Shown: positions 8,196 through 17,462, numbered from the stretch's first letter. The stretch: 64,000 nt of DNA from Leucobacter ruminantium (GCF_017565705.1 NZ_JAGDYL010000004.1:62001-126000), one strand, 5' to 3'. Program-made: numbers and translations. Notes: generated by a model from the letters alone, not told the origin.

Positions 8196-9532
8196 GCGCC
8201 ACCGCCGTCGTCCCGTCGCAGGGCCCGGTCAGCGAGGACCTGCGACGCGTCACCGTCGTCTCGTGGAAGGCGCCGATCATCTTCGGCGTGTTCGCCGTGC
8301 TCTTCACACTGCTGCCGCTGCTCGCGCCTCGCGAGGGGAATGCGACCTTCCGGCTGACCGCGGGGCACGAGCTCTTCGCGATGCCCGATCTGGTGGTTCC
8401 GGCCAATGGCACCGCCTGGGTCGCCGCCGTGCTGCTGCTCGCGGGTGCGGCGCTGTCGACGCTGCTCACCTCGCGCGGGCGCCGCACGCCGATGTGGCTC
8501 ACGATCGCCTATGTGGTGCTGCTGCTCGTCGGCTTCCTCGCCTGGGCCGCGGCAGGCGGTACGATCCCGATGGTCGGCCTGCTCGGCGGCGCGCTCGCGC
8601 TCGCCACGCCGCTCGTCTTCGGCGCTCTCGGCGGCGTGATCGGCGAGCGCGTCGGCGTCGTCAACATCGCGATCGAGGCGCAGCTGCTCGCGGGCGCCTT
8701 CAGCGCCGCAGTGGTCGCCTCGCTCGTCTTCAACGGCGTGCTCGCGAACGCCGACATCTCCGACGGCGCTGCCGCCGCGATCGCCGGGACCGCCGGCGTC
8801 GTCGCCGCGATGCTCGCCGCCCTGCTCGTGTCGCTCGTGCTCGGCGTGTTCGCCATCACCTATTTCGTGGACCAGGTGATCGTCGGTGTCGTGCTCAACG
8901 TGCTCGTCATCGGTGTGACGACGTTCCTCTTCTCGAAGGTGCTCGCCCCGAACGCCGCGCTGCTGAACTCGCCGCAGCCCTTCAAGGCCGTGGCGATCCC
9001 CGTGCTCAGCGAGATCCCGCTGATCGGGCCCGTGTTCTTCCGGCAGACCGTGATCGTGTACATCATGTACTTCGTAGTGGCGGGCGTCGCCTTCGCCCTG
9101 TACCGCACCCGCTGGGGCCTCCGCCTGCGCGCCGTGGGCGAGCACCCCCAGGCCGCCGACACCGTGGGCATCAAGGTGGCGCGCACCCGCTACCTGAACC
9201 TCATGCTCGCCGGGGCGATCGTGGGGCTCGGAGGCGCGTTCTTCACGCTCGCCTCGGTTCCCGCGTTCAATCGCGAGATGACGGCCGGCGCCGGCTTCAT
9301 CGCCCTCGCCGCGGTCATCTTCGGCAAGTGGGATCCGATCAAGGCGACCCTGGCGGCGCTGCTCTTCGGCTTCGCGACGAACCTGCAGGGCGTGCTCTCG
9401 GTGATCGGTTCGCCGGTGCCGAGCCAGTTCATGCTGATGCTGCCCTACGTGGTCACGATCTTCGCGGTGGCCGGCCTGGTCGGCCGTTCCCGGGGGCCGG
9501 CGGCGGCGGGCAAGCCCTACATCAAGGCGTAG
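8192..9532 (+). CDS. Nucleoside ABC transporter permease (NupQ-like)
   Basis: A 446-residue partner permease of the same family. Start ATG 8192 overlaps the previous stop and has AGAAGGAGG upstream. It has an extra N-terminal region with several membrane segments before the conserved core (PLVFGALGGVIGERVGVVNIAIEAQLL and FVDQVIVGVVLNVLVIG), and a late RAVGEHPQAADTVGIKV loop that in this family contacts the ATPase. Together with the upstream gene it forms the heterodimeric channel for nucleoside import. Confidence 0.93.
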   Translation: MSATAVVPSQGPVSEDLRRVTVVSWKAPIIFGVFAVLFTLLPLLAPREGNATFRLTAGHELFAMPDLVVPANGTAWVAAVLLLAGAALSTLLTSRGRRTPMWLTIAYVVLLLVGFLAWAAAGGTIPMVGLLGGALALATPLVFGALGGVIGERVGVVNIAIEAQLLAGAFSAAVVASLVFNGVLANADISDGAAAAIAGTAGVVAAMLAALLVSLVLGVFAITYFVDQVIVGVVLNVLVIGVTTFLFSKVLAPNAALLNSPQPFKAVAIPVLSEIPLIGPVFFRQTVIVYIMYFVVAGVAFALYRTRWGLRLRAVGEHPQAADTVGIKVARTRYLNLMLAGAIVGLGGAFFTLASVPAFNREMTAGAGFIALAAVIFGKWDPIKATLAALLFGFATNLQGVLSVIGSPVPSQFMLMLPYVVTIFAVAGLVGRSRGPAAAGKPYIKA

Positions 9533-9545
9533 AGGGGAGACGACT

Positions 9546-10157
9546 GTGGCCGACACCGGTGACGGGATTCCCGCGGGTGAGGGATCCTCGGTTCCTGCGG
9601 GTGAGGGATCCCTCGCCCGAGAACACGAGGGCTCCTCGGATTCCGCGGGCGCACATTCTTCGGAGCCGAGACGGGGTGAACTCGTCGTGGACGAGACCGT
9701 CGACGGCGAGATCCTCGGCGATGAGGCGTCGGGCGACGGCGCGTCCGGAGGCGCGGGCGGCGACGTGGACTGGGACGGCCTGCGCGCCGCGGCGATCGCG
9801 GCTCTCGACCGCGCCTACGTGCCCTACTCGGACTATCCGGTGGGAGCGGCGGCGTTCACGGAGTCGGGCAGGCTGGTCTCGGGCTGCAACGTCGAGAACG
9901 CCTCGTACGGGCTGACGCTCTGCGCGGAGTGCGCGCTCGTCTCGGCGCTGCACATGAGCGGAGGCGGGCGGCTCGTAGCCTTCGTCTGCGTGAACCGCGA
10001 GCGCGAGACGATCATGCCGTGCGGCAGGTGCCGGCAGCTGCTCTTCGAGCACTCGGCGCCGGGGATGCTGCTCGAGACGGTCTCGGGAATCCGCACGATC
10101 GACGAGGTGATCCCCGACGCCTTCGGCCCCCGTGACCTCGACCGCACGAGGCGGTAG
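9546..10157 (+). CDS. cdd: Cytidine deaminase with long acidic N-terminal extension
   Basis: From GTG 9546, 13 nt after the permease, the product is 203 residues; family members are usually about 130. Residues ~75-203 are a complete homotetrameric cytidine deaminase: substrate motif CNVENASYG, catalytic CAE (Cys126, Glu128), and PCGRC (Cys159, Cys162) for the zinc. It deaminates cytidine and deoxycytidine to uridine and deoxyuridine, feeding the next gene's enzyme. The first ~74 residues are Gly/Ser/Glu/Asp-rich and carry repeats written by the genomic octamer (AGEGSSVPAGEGSLAREHEGSS). A later start could give a normal-length enzyme, but no clearly better one is visible. Confidence 0.9.
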   Translation: MADTGDGIPAGEGSSVPAGEGSLAREHEGSSDSAGAHSSEPRRGELVVDETVDGEILGDEASGDGASGGAGGDVDWDGLRAAAIAALDRAYVPYSDYPVGAAAFTESGRLVSGCNVENASYGLTLCAECALVSALHMSGGGRLVAFVCVNRERETIMPCGRCRQLLFEHSAPGMLLETVSGIRTIDEVIPDAFGPRDLDRTRR

Positions 10158-10214
10158 CTTCGCGGCGATGCCGCCACGACCCGAGCAACCAGATCCCTCC
10201 CGGAAGGACCAGCC

Positions 10215-11507
10215 ATGAGTGTAGAGCCCTACGACGCCGTCGATGTGATCCGCGCCAAGCGCGACGGCGGGGCGGTGCCCGAGCCCGCGCTGCGCTGGAT
10301 GGTGGACGCCTATACCCGCGGCTACGTCTCCGAGGCGCAGATGGCGTCGTTCGCGATGGCGGTGTTCCAGCGCGGTATGGAACGCGACGAGATCCGGGTG
10401 CTCACCGATGCGATGATCGCGTCGGGCGAGCGCATGAGCTTCTCGGCGCTGTCGAAGCCGACCGTGGACAAGCACTCGACGGGCGGGGTGGGCGACAAGA
10501 TCACGCTGCCGCTCGCGCCGCTCGTGGCCGCATTCGGCGTGGCGGTGCCGCAGCTGTCGGGCCGGGGGCTGGGCCACACGGGCGGCACGCTCGACAAGCT
10601 CGAATCGATCCCCGGCTGGCGCGCGGCCCTCTCGAACGAGGAGATGTTCGCCCAGTTGGACGAGGTCGGCGCCGTGATCTGCGCTGCGGGGTCGGGCCTT
10701 GCGCCGGCCGACAAGAAGCTCTACGCGCTGCGCGACGTGACCGGCACGGTCGATTCGATCCCGCTCATCGCGTCGAGCATCATGTCGAAGAAGATCGCGG
10801 AGGGCACGGGCGCGCTCGTGCTCGACGTGAAGTTCGGCTCGGGCGCATTCATGCAGGACTTCGAGAAGGCACGGGAGCTCGCGAGCACCATGGTGTCGCT
10901 CGGCGAGGACTCGGGCGTGCGCACGACGGCGCTGCTCACCGACATGAACGTGCCGCTCGGGCTGGCGATCGGCAACGCGAACGAGGTGCGCGAATCGGTC
11001 GAGGTGCTCGCCGGCGCAGGGCCGGCCGACATCCGTGAGCTCACCGTCGCGCTGGCGCGGGAGATGCTCGCACTCGTAGGGCAGCCGGATGCTGACGTGG
11101 AGGCCGCGCTCGACGACGGCCGGGCGATGGACGCGTGGCGCCGCATGATCCGCGCGCAGGGCGGTGACCCCGACGCCGAGCTGCCGACGCCTCGCGAGAC
11201 CCATGTGGTGACCGCCCCTGCTCCGGGCGTGGTGACGAGGCTCGAGGCGCTGCCCTTCGGTATCGCGGCGTGGCGCCTCGGCGCCGGTCGTGCGCGCGCC
11301 GAGGATCCGGTGGTGCACGCGGCGGGCATCGACCTGCACGCGAAGCCGGGGGACCGTGTGGAGGCCGGGCAGCCGCTCTTCACGCTCTCCGCCGATGATG
11401 CGGCCCGTTTCGACCGCGCTCTCGAGGCGCTGGATGGCGCGTGGGAGATCGGCGATGAAGCGCCGGATTCCGGCCCGCTCGTGCGCGAGCGCATCGCGCG
11501 GGACTGA
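10215..11507 (+). CDS. deoA: Thymidine (pyrimidine-nucleoside) phosphorylase
   Basis: A 430-residue enzyme that phosphorolyses thymidine, deoxyuridine or uridine to the base and (deoxy)ribose-1-phosphate. The family signature KHSTGGVGDKITLPLAP is complete, followed by the glycine-rich SGRGLGHTGGTLDKLE and the phosphate/substrate segment (LYALRDVTGTVDSIPLIASSIMSKK). GGAAGGA precedes the ATG. It is the last gene of the nucleoside uptake cluster; its sugar product would, after mutase action, be split by the aldolase encoded at 1281. Whether it is DeoA (thymidine-specific) or Pdp (broader) cannot be decided here. Confidence 0.93.
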   Translation: MSVEPYDAVDVIRAKRDGGAVPEPALRWMVDAYTRGYVSEAQMASFAMAVFQRGMERDEIRVLTDAMIASGERMSFSALSKPTVDKHSTGGVGDKITLPLAPLVAAFGVAVPQLSGRGLGHTGGTLDKLESIPGWRAALSNEEMFAQLDEVGAVICAAGSGLAPADKKLYALRDVTGTVDSIPLIASSIMSKKIAEGTGALVLDVKFGSGAFMQDFEKARELASTMVSLGEDSGVRTTALLTDMNVPLGLAIGNANEVRESVEVLAGAGPADIRELTVALAREMLALVGQPDADVEAALDDGRAMDAWRRMIRAQGGDPDAELPTPRETHVVTAPAPGVVTRLEALPFGIAAWRLGAGRARAEDPVVHAAGIDLHAKPGDRVEAGQPLFTLSADDAARFDRALEALDGAWEIGDEAPDSGPLVRERIARD

Positions 11508-11532
11508 GGCTTCAGGCGCGCCCCCTTCCCGC

Positions 11533-11630
11533 TGATTGAGCGAGCGGAGCGACTTCCCGGTGATTGAGCGAGCGGAGCGAGTCGAAATCGAGGGTCCTCC
11601 GTGGTTTCGACTCGGCTTCGCCTCGCTCGA
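11533..11630. repeat. REP-like palindromic repeat, probable bidirectional terminator
   Basis: Two identical 20-bp copies of TGATTGAGCGAGCGGAGCGA lie at 11533-11552 and 11561-11580. The second, extended by GTCGAAA, is near-complementary to TTTCGACTCGGCTTCGCCTC and following bases at 11605-11630, giving a large imperfect hairpin between two convergent genes. Related copies occur at 33259-33365. Confidence 0.65.
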
Positions 11631-11661
11631 CCAGCGGTGAGCGAGCGGGGCTGCTCCCCAC

Positions 11662-12582
11662 TCACTCCAACTCCGACACGGCGCGACGAATCGCGGCGGC
11701 GAGACGCCGCACGGCCGCGGAGGGCTGCCGCTGCGATCCCTCGCCGGGGGCCGCGAGCAGCACGGATCGGGCGAAGGACGGATCCTCGATGGGGCGCAGC
11801 ACCACGCCCGGGTGCACGGGCCCGCTCGCGAGCCGGGGCACCATCCCGATCACCATGCGCGCGGCGATCATGCCGAGCATGACCTGGAAGTCGTCGGTGT
11901 GGATCGCCACCTCGAGCGCGTGACCGGCCCGCTCGAAGGCGTCGATCACCACGCGGTCCATGGGGTCGTCCCAGGTGGCGCCGAAGAGCCAGCGCTCGTC
12001 GTGCAGGGTGAGCAGGGTGGGCAGGTCGATCGAGGTGCGTGCGGCGAGCCGATGGTCGTCGGGCAGGGCGAGCATCAGCGGGTCGCGCAGCACCTCGGTC
12101 GTGACGATGCCGGGTTGGAACGGCAGCTCGTAGCCGGGCACGGAGTAGACGAGTACGGCGTCGAGCTCCCTGCGGTGCACGCGGTCGACGAGCACGGGCA
12201 CCTCCGAGAGGGTGGCGTCCACCTCGACGCTGTGCTCGCCGACCTGGGCGACGACGGAGGGCAGCAGCTTCGCGGCGGCGGTGGGGAAGGTGCCGAATCG
12301 CAGCCGCACCTGCCCGCGGGTCGTGAGGTCCTGCGCGTCGCGCAGGGCGCGGGTGGTGAGGGTGAGGATCTCCTGTCCGCGTTCGAGCAGCAGCGTGCCG
12401 ACGGGCGTGAGGGTGCTGCCCCGGGTGGTGCGGTGCAGCACGGGTGCGCCCACGAGCCGTTCGAGGTTCTTGAGGTGGTAGTCGACGGTGGGTTGGCTCC
12501 AACCGAGCCGGCGGGCCGCGCGCGTCACGGATCCCTCGCCGTGCACCGCGCGCAGGGCTGCGAACTGCCGCAGGTCGATCAT
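11662..12582 (-). CDS. LysR-family transcriptional regulator
   Basis: A 306-residue LysR-type regulator starting MIDLRQFAALRAV; the frame is open further upstream but this start places the winged helix at residues 1-60 as usual. The HTH reads GSVTRAARRLGWSQPTVDYHLKNLERLVGAPVL and is followed by the helical linker and a substrate-binding co-inducer domain (~90-290). An unusual point is YHLKNLE where most members have HIRRLE or HQLRALE. It converges on thymidine phosphorylase, so it may not regulate it. A dyad 28-45 bp upstream of its start suggests autoregulation. Target genes are unknown. Confidence 0.88.
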   Translation of the reverse strand: MIDLRQFAALRAVHGEGSVTRAARRLGWSQPTVDYHLKNLERLVGAPVLHRTTRGSTLTPVGTLLLERGQEILTLTTRALRDAQDLTTRGQVRLRFGTFPTAAAKLLPSVVAQVGEHSVEVDATLSEVPVLVDRVHRRELDAVLVYSVPGYELPFQPGIVTTEVLRDPLMLALPDDHRLAARTSIDLPTLLTLHDERWLFGATWDDPMDRVVIDAFERAGHALEVAIHTDDFQVMLGMIAARMVIGMVPRLASGPVHPGVVLRPIEDPSFARSVLLAAPGEGSQRQPSAAVRRLAAAIRRAVSELE

Positions 12583-12941
12583 CGCGTCACCTATCCCATA
12601 TATCAGATCGGCGGTCATTCGACCGCCAGTCATATACAGCATATGTGAGCCCAGAGAGGTCTCGGGGATTCCGTCTGGAGGGATCACTGTCGCACGATGG
12701 AGCAATGCTCACCCACGAGCGGGCGCTCTGCTCCGACGCGCGCGGGCTCCCCGAGTTCGCCAGCGTGCGCGGCGTCATCGACTCCCGGATCCTGCGCTTC
12801 GGCGTCGTGCGGAACCGTTATCGGGAGTTGAAACAACCCGGTCTCGAAAGAGGCCTATAGTTGACCACCAGAGCCGCACCGACGCGGGGATCAGTTCCGC
12901 GGCGGGCAGCCCGAGGACAAAGAAGTCTGGAGAAATACGAC
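12583..12941. promoter_or_regulatory. Intergenic control region with 7-bp dyad and permease promoter
   Basis: GGCGGTC (12610-12616) and GACCGCC (12621-12627) form a perfect dyad with a 4-nt loop, framed by AT-rich ATATAT/CATATA blocks; it is a candidate LysR operator. A -10-like TATAGT at 12856-12861 lies 80 bp before the permease start. An octamer copy is near 12679. No gene is convincing between them. Confidence 0.4.
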
Positions 12942-14531
12942 ATGGCCACATCACTGCGACAGCAGCTCTTCCGGGTGAAGCCGGTGCCACGCGACGGGGG
13001 TGAGGGGGGCTCCACGCTGAAGCGCAGCATCGGGCTCTTCCAGCTCACCCTCATCGGCGTCGGCGGCACGATCGGCACCGGTATCTTCTTCATCCTCTCG
13101 GAGGCCGTGCCCATCGCGGGCCCCGCGGTCATCTGGTCCTTCGTCATCGCGGCGGCCGTGGCGGGCCTCTCGGCGCTCTGCTATGCGGAGCTCGCGAGCA
13201 GCGTGCCCGTCTCGGGTTCCTCCTACTCCTACGCCTACAGCACGCTCGGCGAGCTGCCCGCCATGGGTGTCGCGGCCTGTCTGCTGCTCGAGTACGGCGT
13301 GTCGACCGCCGCGGTGGCGGTGGGCTGGTCGCAGTACGTGAACCAGCTCATGGGCAACCTGTTCGGCTTCCGGCTGCCCGAGGCGCTCTCCGCGGCCCCC
13401 GAGGAGGGAGGGATCATCAACCTGCCCGCCGTGATCCTCATCGCGATGTGCGCCTTCCTGCTCATCCGCGGCACCTCGCACTCGGTCGTGGCCAACACGA
13501 TCATGGTGCTCATCAAGATCGCGGTGCTGCTGTTCTTCGTCGCGGTCGGCATCACCGGCTGGAACGTCAACAACTTCGCCGACTTCGCGCCCTTCGGCTT
13601 CAGCGGCGTGATGACGGGCGCCGGTCTCATCTTCTTCTCCTTCGTGGGCCTCGACGCCGTCGCCACCGCGGGTGACGAGGCGAAGAACCCGCGCCGCAAC
13701 CTGCCGATCGCGCTCGTCGCCGCCCTCGTCGTCGTGACCTCGATGTACGTGCTCGTCGCGGTCGCGGCGCTCGGTGCGCAGCCCACCGAGGATTTCGAGG
13801 GCCAGGAGGCCGGCCTCTCGCAGATTCTCGAGAACATCATCGGAGCGCAGTGGCCGGGCACGCTCGTCGCCGCGGGCGCCGTGATCTCGATCTTCAGCGT
13901 GACGCTCGTGGTGCTCTACGGGCAGACCCGCATCCTGTTCGCGATGTCGCGCGACGGCATGGCGCCCAAGATCTTCCAGAAGGTCAACCCGCGCACCATG
14001 ACCCCGGTCGCGAATACCATCATCGTCTCGGTGATCGTCGCGATCCTCGCGGGCGTGCTCCCCATCAACTTCCTCGCCGAGATGACGTCGATCGGCACGC
14101 TCGCCGCGTTCACGGTCGTGTCGGTCGCGGTCATCGTGCTGCGCAGGCGCGAGCCCGATCTCGAGCGCAAGTTCAAGGTGCCGTTCTACCCGGTGATCCC
14201 GATCCTGTCGATCGTCGGCTGCCTCTGGATCATCAAGGATCTGCGCCCCATCACGATCTTCGTGTTCCTCGGTTGGACGGCCGTCGTGCTCGTGTGGTGG
14301 TGGTTCACCGGTCGCAAGAACTCGGTGCTCGGCGAGCAGCTGAAGACCGGCCTCATCGTGCTCGTGGGCCCAGGCAAGTACCGCGAGGGCGATGCCGAGC
14401 GCGCGGCGGCCCACATCGAGACCGGCAGCATCCCCGTGGCGGGTGTGGAGACGAGGGGCACCGCCGCTGCGGGTGCCGACGACCTCGGCGATGAGGGATC
14501 CTCGACCCGCGACGACGGGGGTGCACGATGA
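12942..14531 (+). CDS. APC-superfamily amino-acid permease (cationic amino-acid transporter type)
   Basis: A 529-residue transporter with about 12 membrane segments. The first (LIGVGGTIGTGIFFILSE) contains the GxGxxG-type substrate loop and the next (LSALCYAELASSVPVSGSSY) the consensus amphipathic region of the CAT/YfnA subgroup. The start at MATSLRQQ has GGAG 8-12 nt upstream. It likely imports amino acids by proton symport. The cytoplasmic C-terminus (~70 residues) is charged and ends with an octamer-encoded GSSTRDDGG. Its stop overlaps the start of a universal stress protein, a pairing seen for other APC permeases, where the stress protein is presumed to modulate transport. Confidence 0.9.
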   Translation: MATSLRQQLFRVKPVPRDGGEGGSTLKRSIGLFQLTLIGVGGTIGTGIFFILSEAVPIAGPAVIWSFVIAAAVAGLSALCYAELASSVPVSGSSYSYAYSTLGELPAMGVAACLLLEYGVSTAAVAVGWSQYVNQLMGNLFGFRLPEALSAAPEEGGIINLPAVILIAMCAFLLIRGTSHSVVANTIMVLIKIAVLLFFVAVGITGWNVNNFADFAPFGFSGVMTGAGLIFFSFVGLDAVATAGDEAKNPRRNLPIALVAALVVVTSMYVLVAVAALGAQPTEDFEGQEAGLSQILENIIGAQWPGTLVAAGAVISIFSVTLVVLYGQTRILFAMSRDGMAPKIFQKVNPRTMTPVANTIIVSVIVAILAGVLPINFLAEMTSIGTLAAFTVVSVAVIVLRRREPDLERKFKVPFYPVIPILSIVGCLWIIKDLRPITIFVFLGWTAVVLVWWWFTGRKNSVLGEQLKTGLIVLVGPGKYREGDAERAAAHIETGSIPVAGVETRGTAAAGADDLGDEGSSTRDDGGAR

Positions 14532-15460
14532 GCGTCGTCGTCGGCGTCGCACCCGGGCACTGCTCCCACTCGGCGGTGAGCCTCGCCGCACTTCTGGCTC
14601 GCTCGTCGGAGCTGCCGCTCGTGGTCGTCTCGGTGAACTCGGCCGGCTGGCCCCCGCAGCGCCCGATCAGCGGCGTCGACGGGGAGTACCAGCGTTTCGT
14701 GCGCGAGCAGGCGGAGACCGCCCTCGACGAGGCCCGTGCCCTCGTGCCGCAGGACGTCGAGGCGAGCTATGTCGTGCACGACGCGTCGAGCGCGCGCCGC
14801 GGCCTGCTCGAGGCGTGCGAGCAGGCCGGTGCGCAGCGGCTCGTGGTCGGTGCGAAGGATGCGGGGTCCGAGGACGAGGTGGTGCTCGGCTCGGTCGCCA
14901 CGGGCCTGCTGCAGAGCGCGCACCTGCCGGTCGTCGTCGCGCCGCACGGTTTCGAGGCCGCGCCCGGCGCGAAGCTCGAGCGCGTCACCGCCGCCTACAG
15001 CGGCTCCGAGACTTCGGCCGAGCTCGTGCTGGGCGCCGCTGCGATCGCCGCCGAGGCCGGGGAGGGGATCCGCATCGCGTCGTTCCACACCCGCCCTCGC
15101 GGCTTCCTCACCGCGGGCGTCGGCAGCGACGCCGAGAACGAGATCATCGCCGACTGGGAGGCGCAGATCCGCGAGGACGCCGGCGCCATCCTCGACAGCA
15201 TCGAGCAGTTCGAGCGGCAGCCCGACTCGGTCGAGGTGGTCGTCGGATCGGGCGACAGCTGGCACGCGGCGCTGCGGGCGATCCCGTGGCTCGACGCCGA
15301 GGTGCTGGTCGTCGGCTCGAGCAGTCTCGGCCCGCTCGCCCGCATCTCCCTCGGCTCGCACGCCGTGAAGATCGTGCGCAACTCGCCCGTGCCCGTCGTG
15401 GTGGTGCCGCGCAGGGCCGCCGACGAGTACGCCGCGCAGGCCGACGAGCTCCTCGGGTAG
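14528..15460 (+). CDS. Tandem universal stress protein (two UspA domains)
   Basis: A 310-residue cytosolic protein with two UspA folds: residues ~1-140 (VVVGVAPGHCSHSAVSLAALLA ending VVGAKDAGSEDEVVLGSVATGLL) and ~150-300 (ending VVGSSSLGPLARISLGSHAVKIV, PVPVVVVPR). Both halves end in the GxxG-x9-GS/T type motif linked with ATP binding. Translation is coupled to the permease by ATGA overlap, so it probably acts with it. Confidence 0.9.
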   Translation: MSVVVGVAPGHCSHSAVSLAALLARSSELPLVVVSVNSAGWPPQRPISGVDGEYQRFVREQAETALDEARALVPQDVEASYVVHDASSARRGLLEACEQAGAQRLVVGAKDAGSEDEVVLGSVATGLLQSAHLPVVVAPHGFEAAPGAKLERVTAAYSGSETSAELVLGAAAIAAEAGEGIRIASFHTRPRGFLTAGVGSDAENEIIADWEAQIREDAGAILDSIEQFERQPDSVEVVVGSGDSWHAALRAIPWLDAEVLVVGSSSLGPLARISLGSHAVKIVRNSPVPVVVVPRRAADEYAAQADELLG

Positions 15461-15529
15461 CCCGCAGGCACCGGGCCCCGGCATTTCCGGGCACCGACTG
15501 AGTCGGCCCGCGCATGCGTGCGCCGAAGA

Positions 15530-15593
15530 TATGCGATCTGCAGAAGATATGCCCGTTTCGACCTCGTGCGGCATATCTTCTGCAGATCGCATA
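15530..15593. repeat. 24-bp perfect inverted repeat
   Basis: Bases 15530-15553 (TATGCGATCTGCAG...) are the exact reverse complement of 15570-15593, separated by 16 nt. The arm itself carries CTGCAG and an AGATATGC element repeated on either side. There is no T-tract. It lies 51 bp before the diaminopimelate decarboxylase start, so it could be an operator or an RNA hairpin, or a mobile palindromic repeat. Confidence 0.8.
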
Positions 15594-15643
15594 CGGTGTG
15601 CAGCTCCGATCCCTCACCCAGTCCCACCGACAGAATGGAAGTC

Positions 15644-16942
15644 ATGACTCACCTCACCCAGCCCAGCCCCGAAGGAACGCGACTCGGAGAGCTGTGGTCG
15701 ATCCTGCCGGAGGAGTCGGGCGTCGACGAGCGAGGCGTGCTGCACATCGGCGGGGTGTCGGTGGAAGAGCTCGCCGAGCGATACGGCACGCCGCTGTACG
15801 TGTACGACGAGGCGGGGCTGCGCAGGCAGATCAGGCGGTTCGTCGACGGCATGGCCGAGCGCTGGCCGAACTCCGAGGTGCTGTGGGCGTCGAAGTCGTT
15901 CCCCGCCGCGGGCATGTACCGGCTCGCCGCCGAGGAGGGCATTTCGGTCGACGTCGCGGGCGGGGGAGAGCTGCGCATGGCGCTCGCCGCGGGCGTGCCG
16001 CCCGAGCGCCTGCACCTGCACGGCAACGCGAAGACCGACGCCGAACTCGCGATGGCGCTCGAGGCCGGCATCGCCGTGATCATCGTCGACAACGAGGATG
16101 AGCTCGACCGGCTCGAACGGCTGCTCACGAAGCCCCAGAAGCTGATGCTGCGCGTGATCCCCGGCGTCGAGGCGAAGACGCACGCCTCGCAGGCGACGGG
16201 CGGCTCCGACTCGAAGTTCGGGCTGCCGATGGACCAGGCCCTCGCGGCGATCGAGCGGATGCGCGCGCACCCGCTCATGGAGTTCGAGGGCGTGCACCTG
16301 CACATCGGCTCGCAGATCCTCGAGGTGGAGCAGTTCGCCGAGGCCGTCGAGAAGATCTCCACCGCGGGCGAGTTCGAGACCTACGACGTGGGCGGCGGTG
16401 TCGGTGTGAAGTACACGTACTCCGACGATGCCCCGACGGTGGAGGCCTACCTCGACGCCGTCGTGAACGCCGCGCGCGAGCACCTGCCCGCGGACGCCAA
16501 GCTCATGATCGAGCCGGGTCGCTCGATCGTCGCCCGCGCCGGCGTCACCCTCTACCGGGCTACGACCGTGAAGCGCACGGGCCGCGTGTTCGTGGCCGTC
16601 GACGGCGGGCTCGCCGACCAGATGGACGCCGCGCTCACCGGGCAGCGCTTCGAGGCGCTGCTCGCGAACCGCGCCACCGAGCCGTGGACCGAGACCGTGC
16701 AGCTCGTCGGCCGGCAGTGCGAGTCGGGCGACCTGCTCGTCGACCGGGCGCCGCTGCCGGCGGCGCGCGTGGGCGACCTCGTGGTGACCGCGACGACGGG
16801 CGCCTACGGCTACACGCTCGCGAACAACTACAACGGCGCGCTGAAGCCCGCGGTCGTCTTCGTCGCGGACGGCGAGGCCCGCCTCGTCGCGCGCCGAGAG
16901 ACCTACGACGAGTTCCTCGCCCTCCACGCGCCGTCGCTCTGA
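15644..16942 (+). CDS. lysA: Diaminopimelate decarboxylase
   Basis: A 432-residue fold-III PLP enzyme that decarboxylates meso-diaminopimelate to L-lysine. PLP lysine is K84 in LWASKSFPA; HIGSQI, the glycine-rich YDVGGGVGVKY and the arginine block IEPGRSIVA are present, as is the late CESGD segment with the partner-site cysteine. ATG 15644 is preferred: CAGAAT lies 7 nt upstream and the protein begins at the usual place; an ATG at 15635 is an alternative. Family members acting on other diamino acids exist, but motifs favour LysA. It has no operon partner. Confidence 0.9.
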   Translation: MTHLTQPSPEGTRLGELWSILPEESGVDERGVLHIGGVSVEELAERYGTPLYVYDEAGLRRQIRRFVDGMAERWPNSEVLWASKSFPAAGMYRLAAEEGISVDVAGGGELRMALAAGVPPERLHLHGNAKTDAELAMALEAGIAVIIVDNEDELDRLERLLTKPQKLMLRVIPGVEAKTHASQATGGSDSKFGLPMDQALAAIERMRAHPLMEFEGVHLHIGSQILEVEQFAEAVEKISTAGEFETYDVGGGVGVKYTYSDDAPTVEAYLDAVVNAAREHLPADAKLMIEPGRSIVARAGVTLYRATTVKRTGRVFVAVDGGLADQMDAALTGQRFEALLANRATEPWTETVQLVGRQCESGDLLVDRAPLPAARVGDLVVTATTGAYGYTLANNYNGALKPAVVFVADGEARLVARRETYDEFLALHAPSL

Positions 16943-17014
16943 TCGCCGTCGGATCCCTCGCGGATCCCTCGGACTTCTCCCGGGTGCTCAGTAGCCGGGC
17001 CTCCGCTTCCGCCA

Positions 17015-17284
17015 TCACCAGAAGCTCGGCTTGCCGCCCGGGTGGTTGACGAGCCCGGGGTCGGCGAGCCCGCGCCAGGGGTTGTCGACGTCGTGCTCGC
17101 TCTCGGCGGGTTGCGTCGCCCCGTCGAGCACGGGGCGATCGAGCGTCTTGCCCGGGGGCCAGCGGCGAACGGTGCCGTGGCCGTTGGGGGCCTCGGTGCG
17201 GTTGCCGTCGTGCGGGCGGTCCCAGTGCGGGGAGGGTGCCGCCGCATGCTTCTCGAATGCGGGATATTCAGCTGCGTGTCGCAT
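17015..17284 (-). CDS. Small hypothetical protein (89 aa)
   Basis: The start has an excellent ribosome site: AGGAGGTG is followed by ATC and ATG on the minus strand. The 89-residue product is hydrophilic, Pro/His/Trp-rich (WDRPHDGNRTEAPNGHG, then WRGLADPGLVNHPGGKPSFW), with no membrane segment or known motif. Open frames on the opposite strand lack comparable start signals. Function unknown. Confidence 0.6.
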   Translation of the reverse strand: MRHAAEYPAFEKHAAAPSPHWDRPHDGNRTEAPNGHGTVRRWPPGKTLDRPVLDGATQPAESEHDVDNPWRGLADPGLVNHPGGKPSFW

Positions 17285-17462
17285 GATGCACCTCCTCTTC
17301 GAGGGGTGCTTCCAGGGTACGCCCGTTCCCTGTGACCGGCGCCGATTCTCTCAGGCGAGGGATCCCGCGGCGCCGTGCGGCGCCTCTGCCGCCCGTCGCC
17401 TCGGCTGCGTGCTGCCCGGGTCGCTTGCTGCCCGGCCGTATGCGCCGCGACACGCACCCGTA

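Noticed and set aside
15530-15593. 24-bp inverted repeat as an intrinsic terminator for the stress-protein gene
   Set aside because: The 16-nt loop, the lack of a T-tract and the position close to the next gene's start make a simple terminator less likely.
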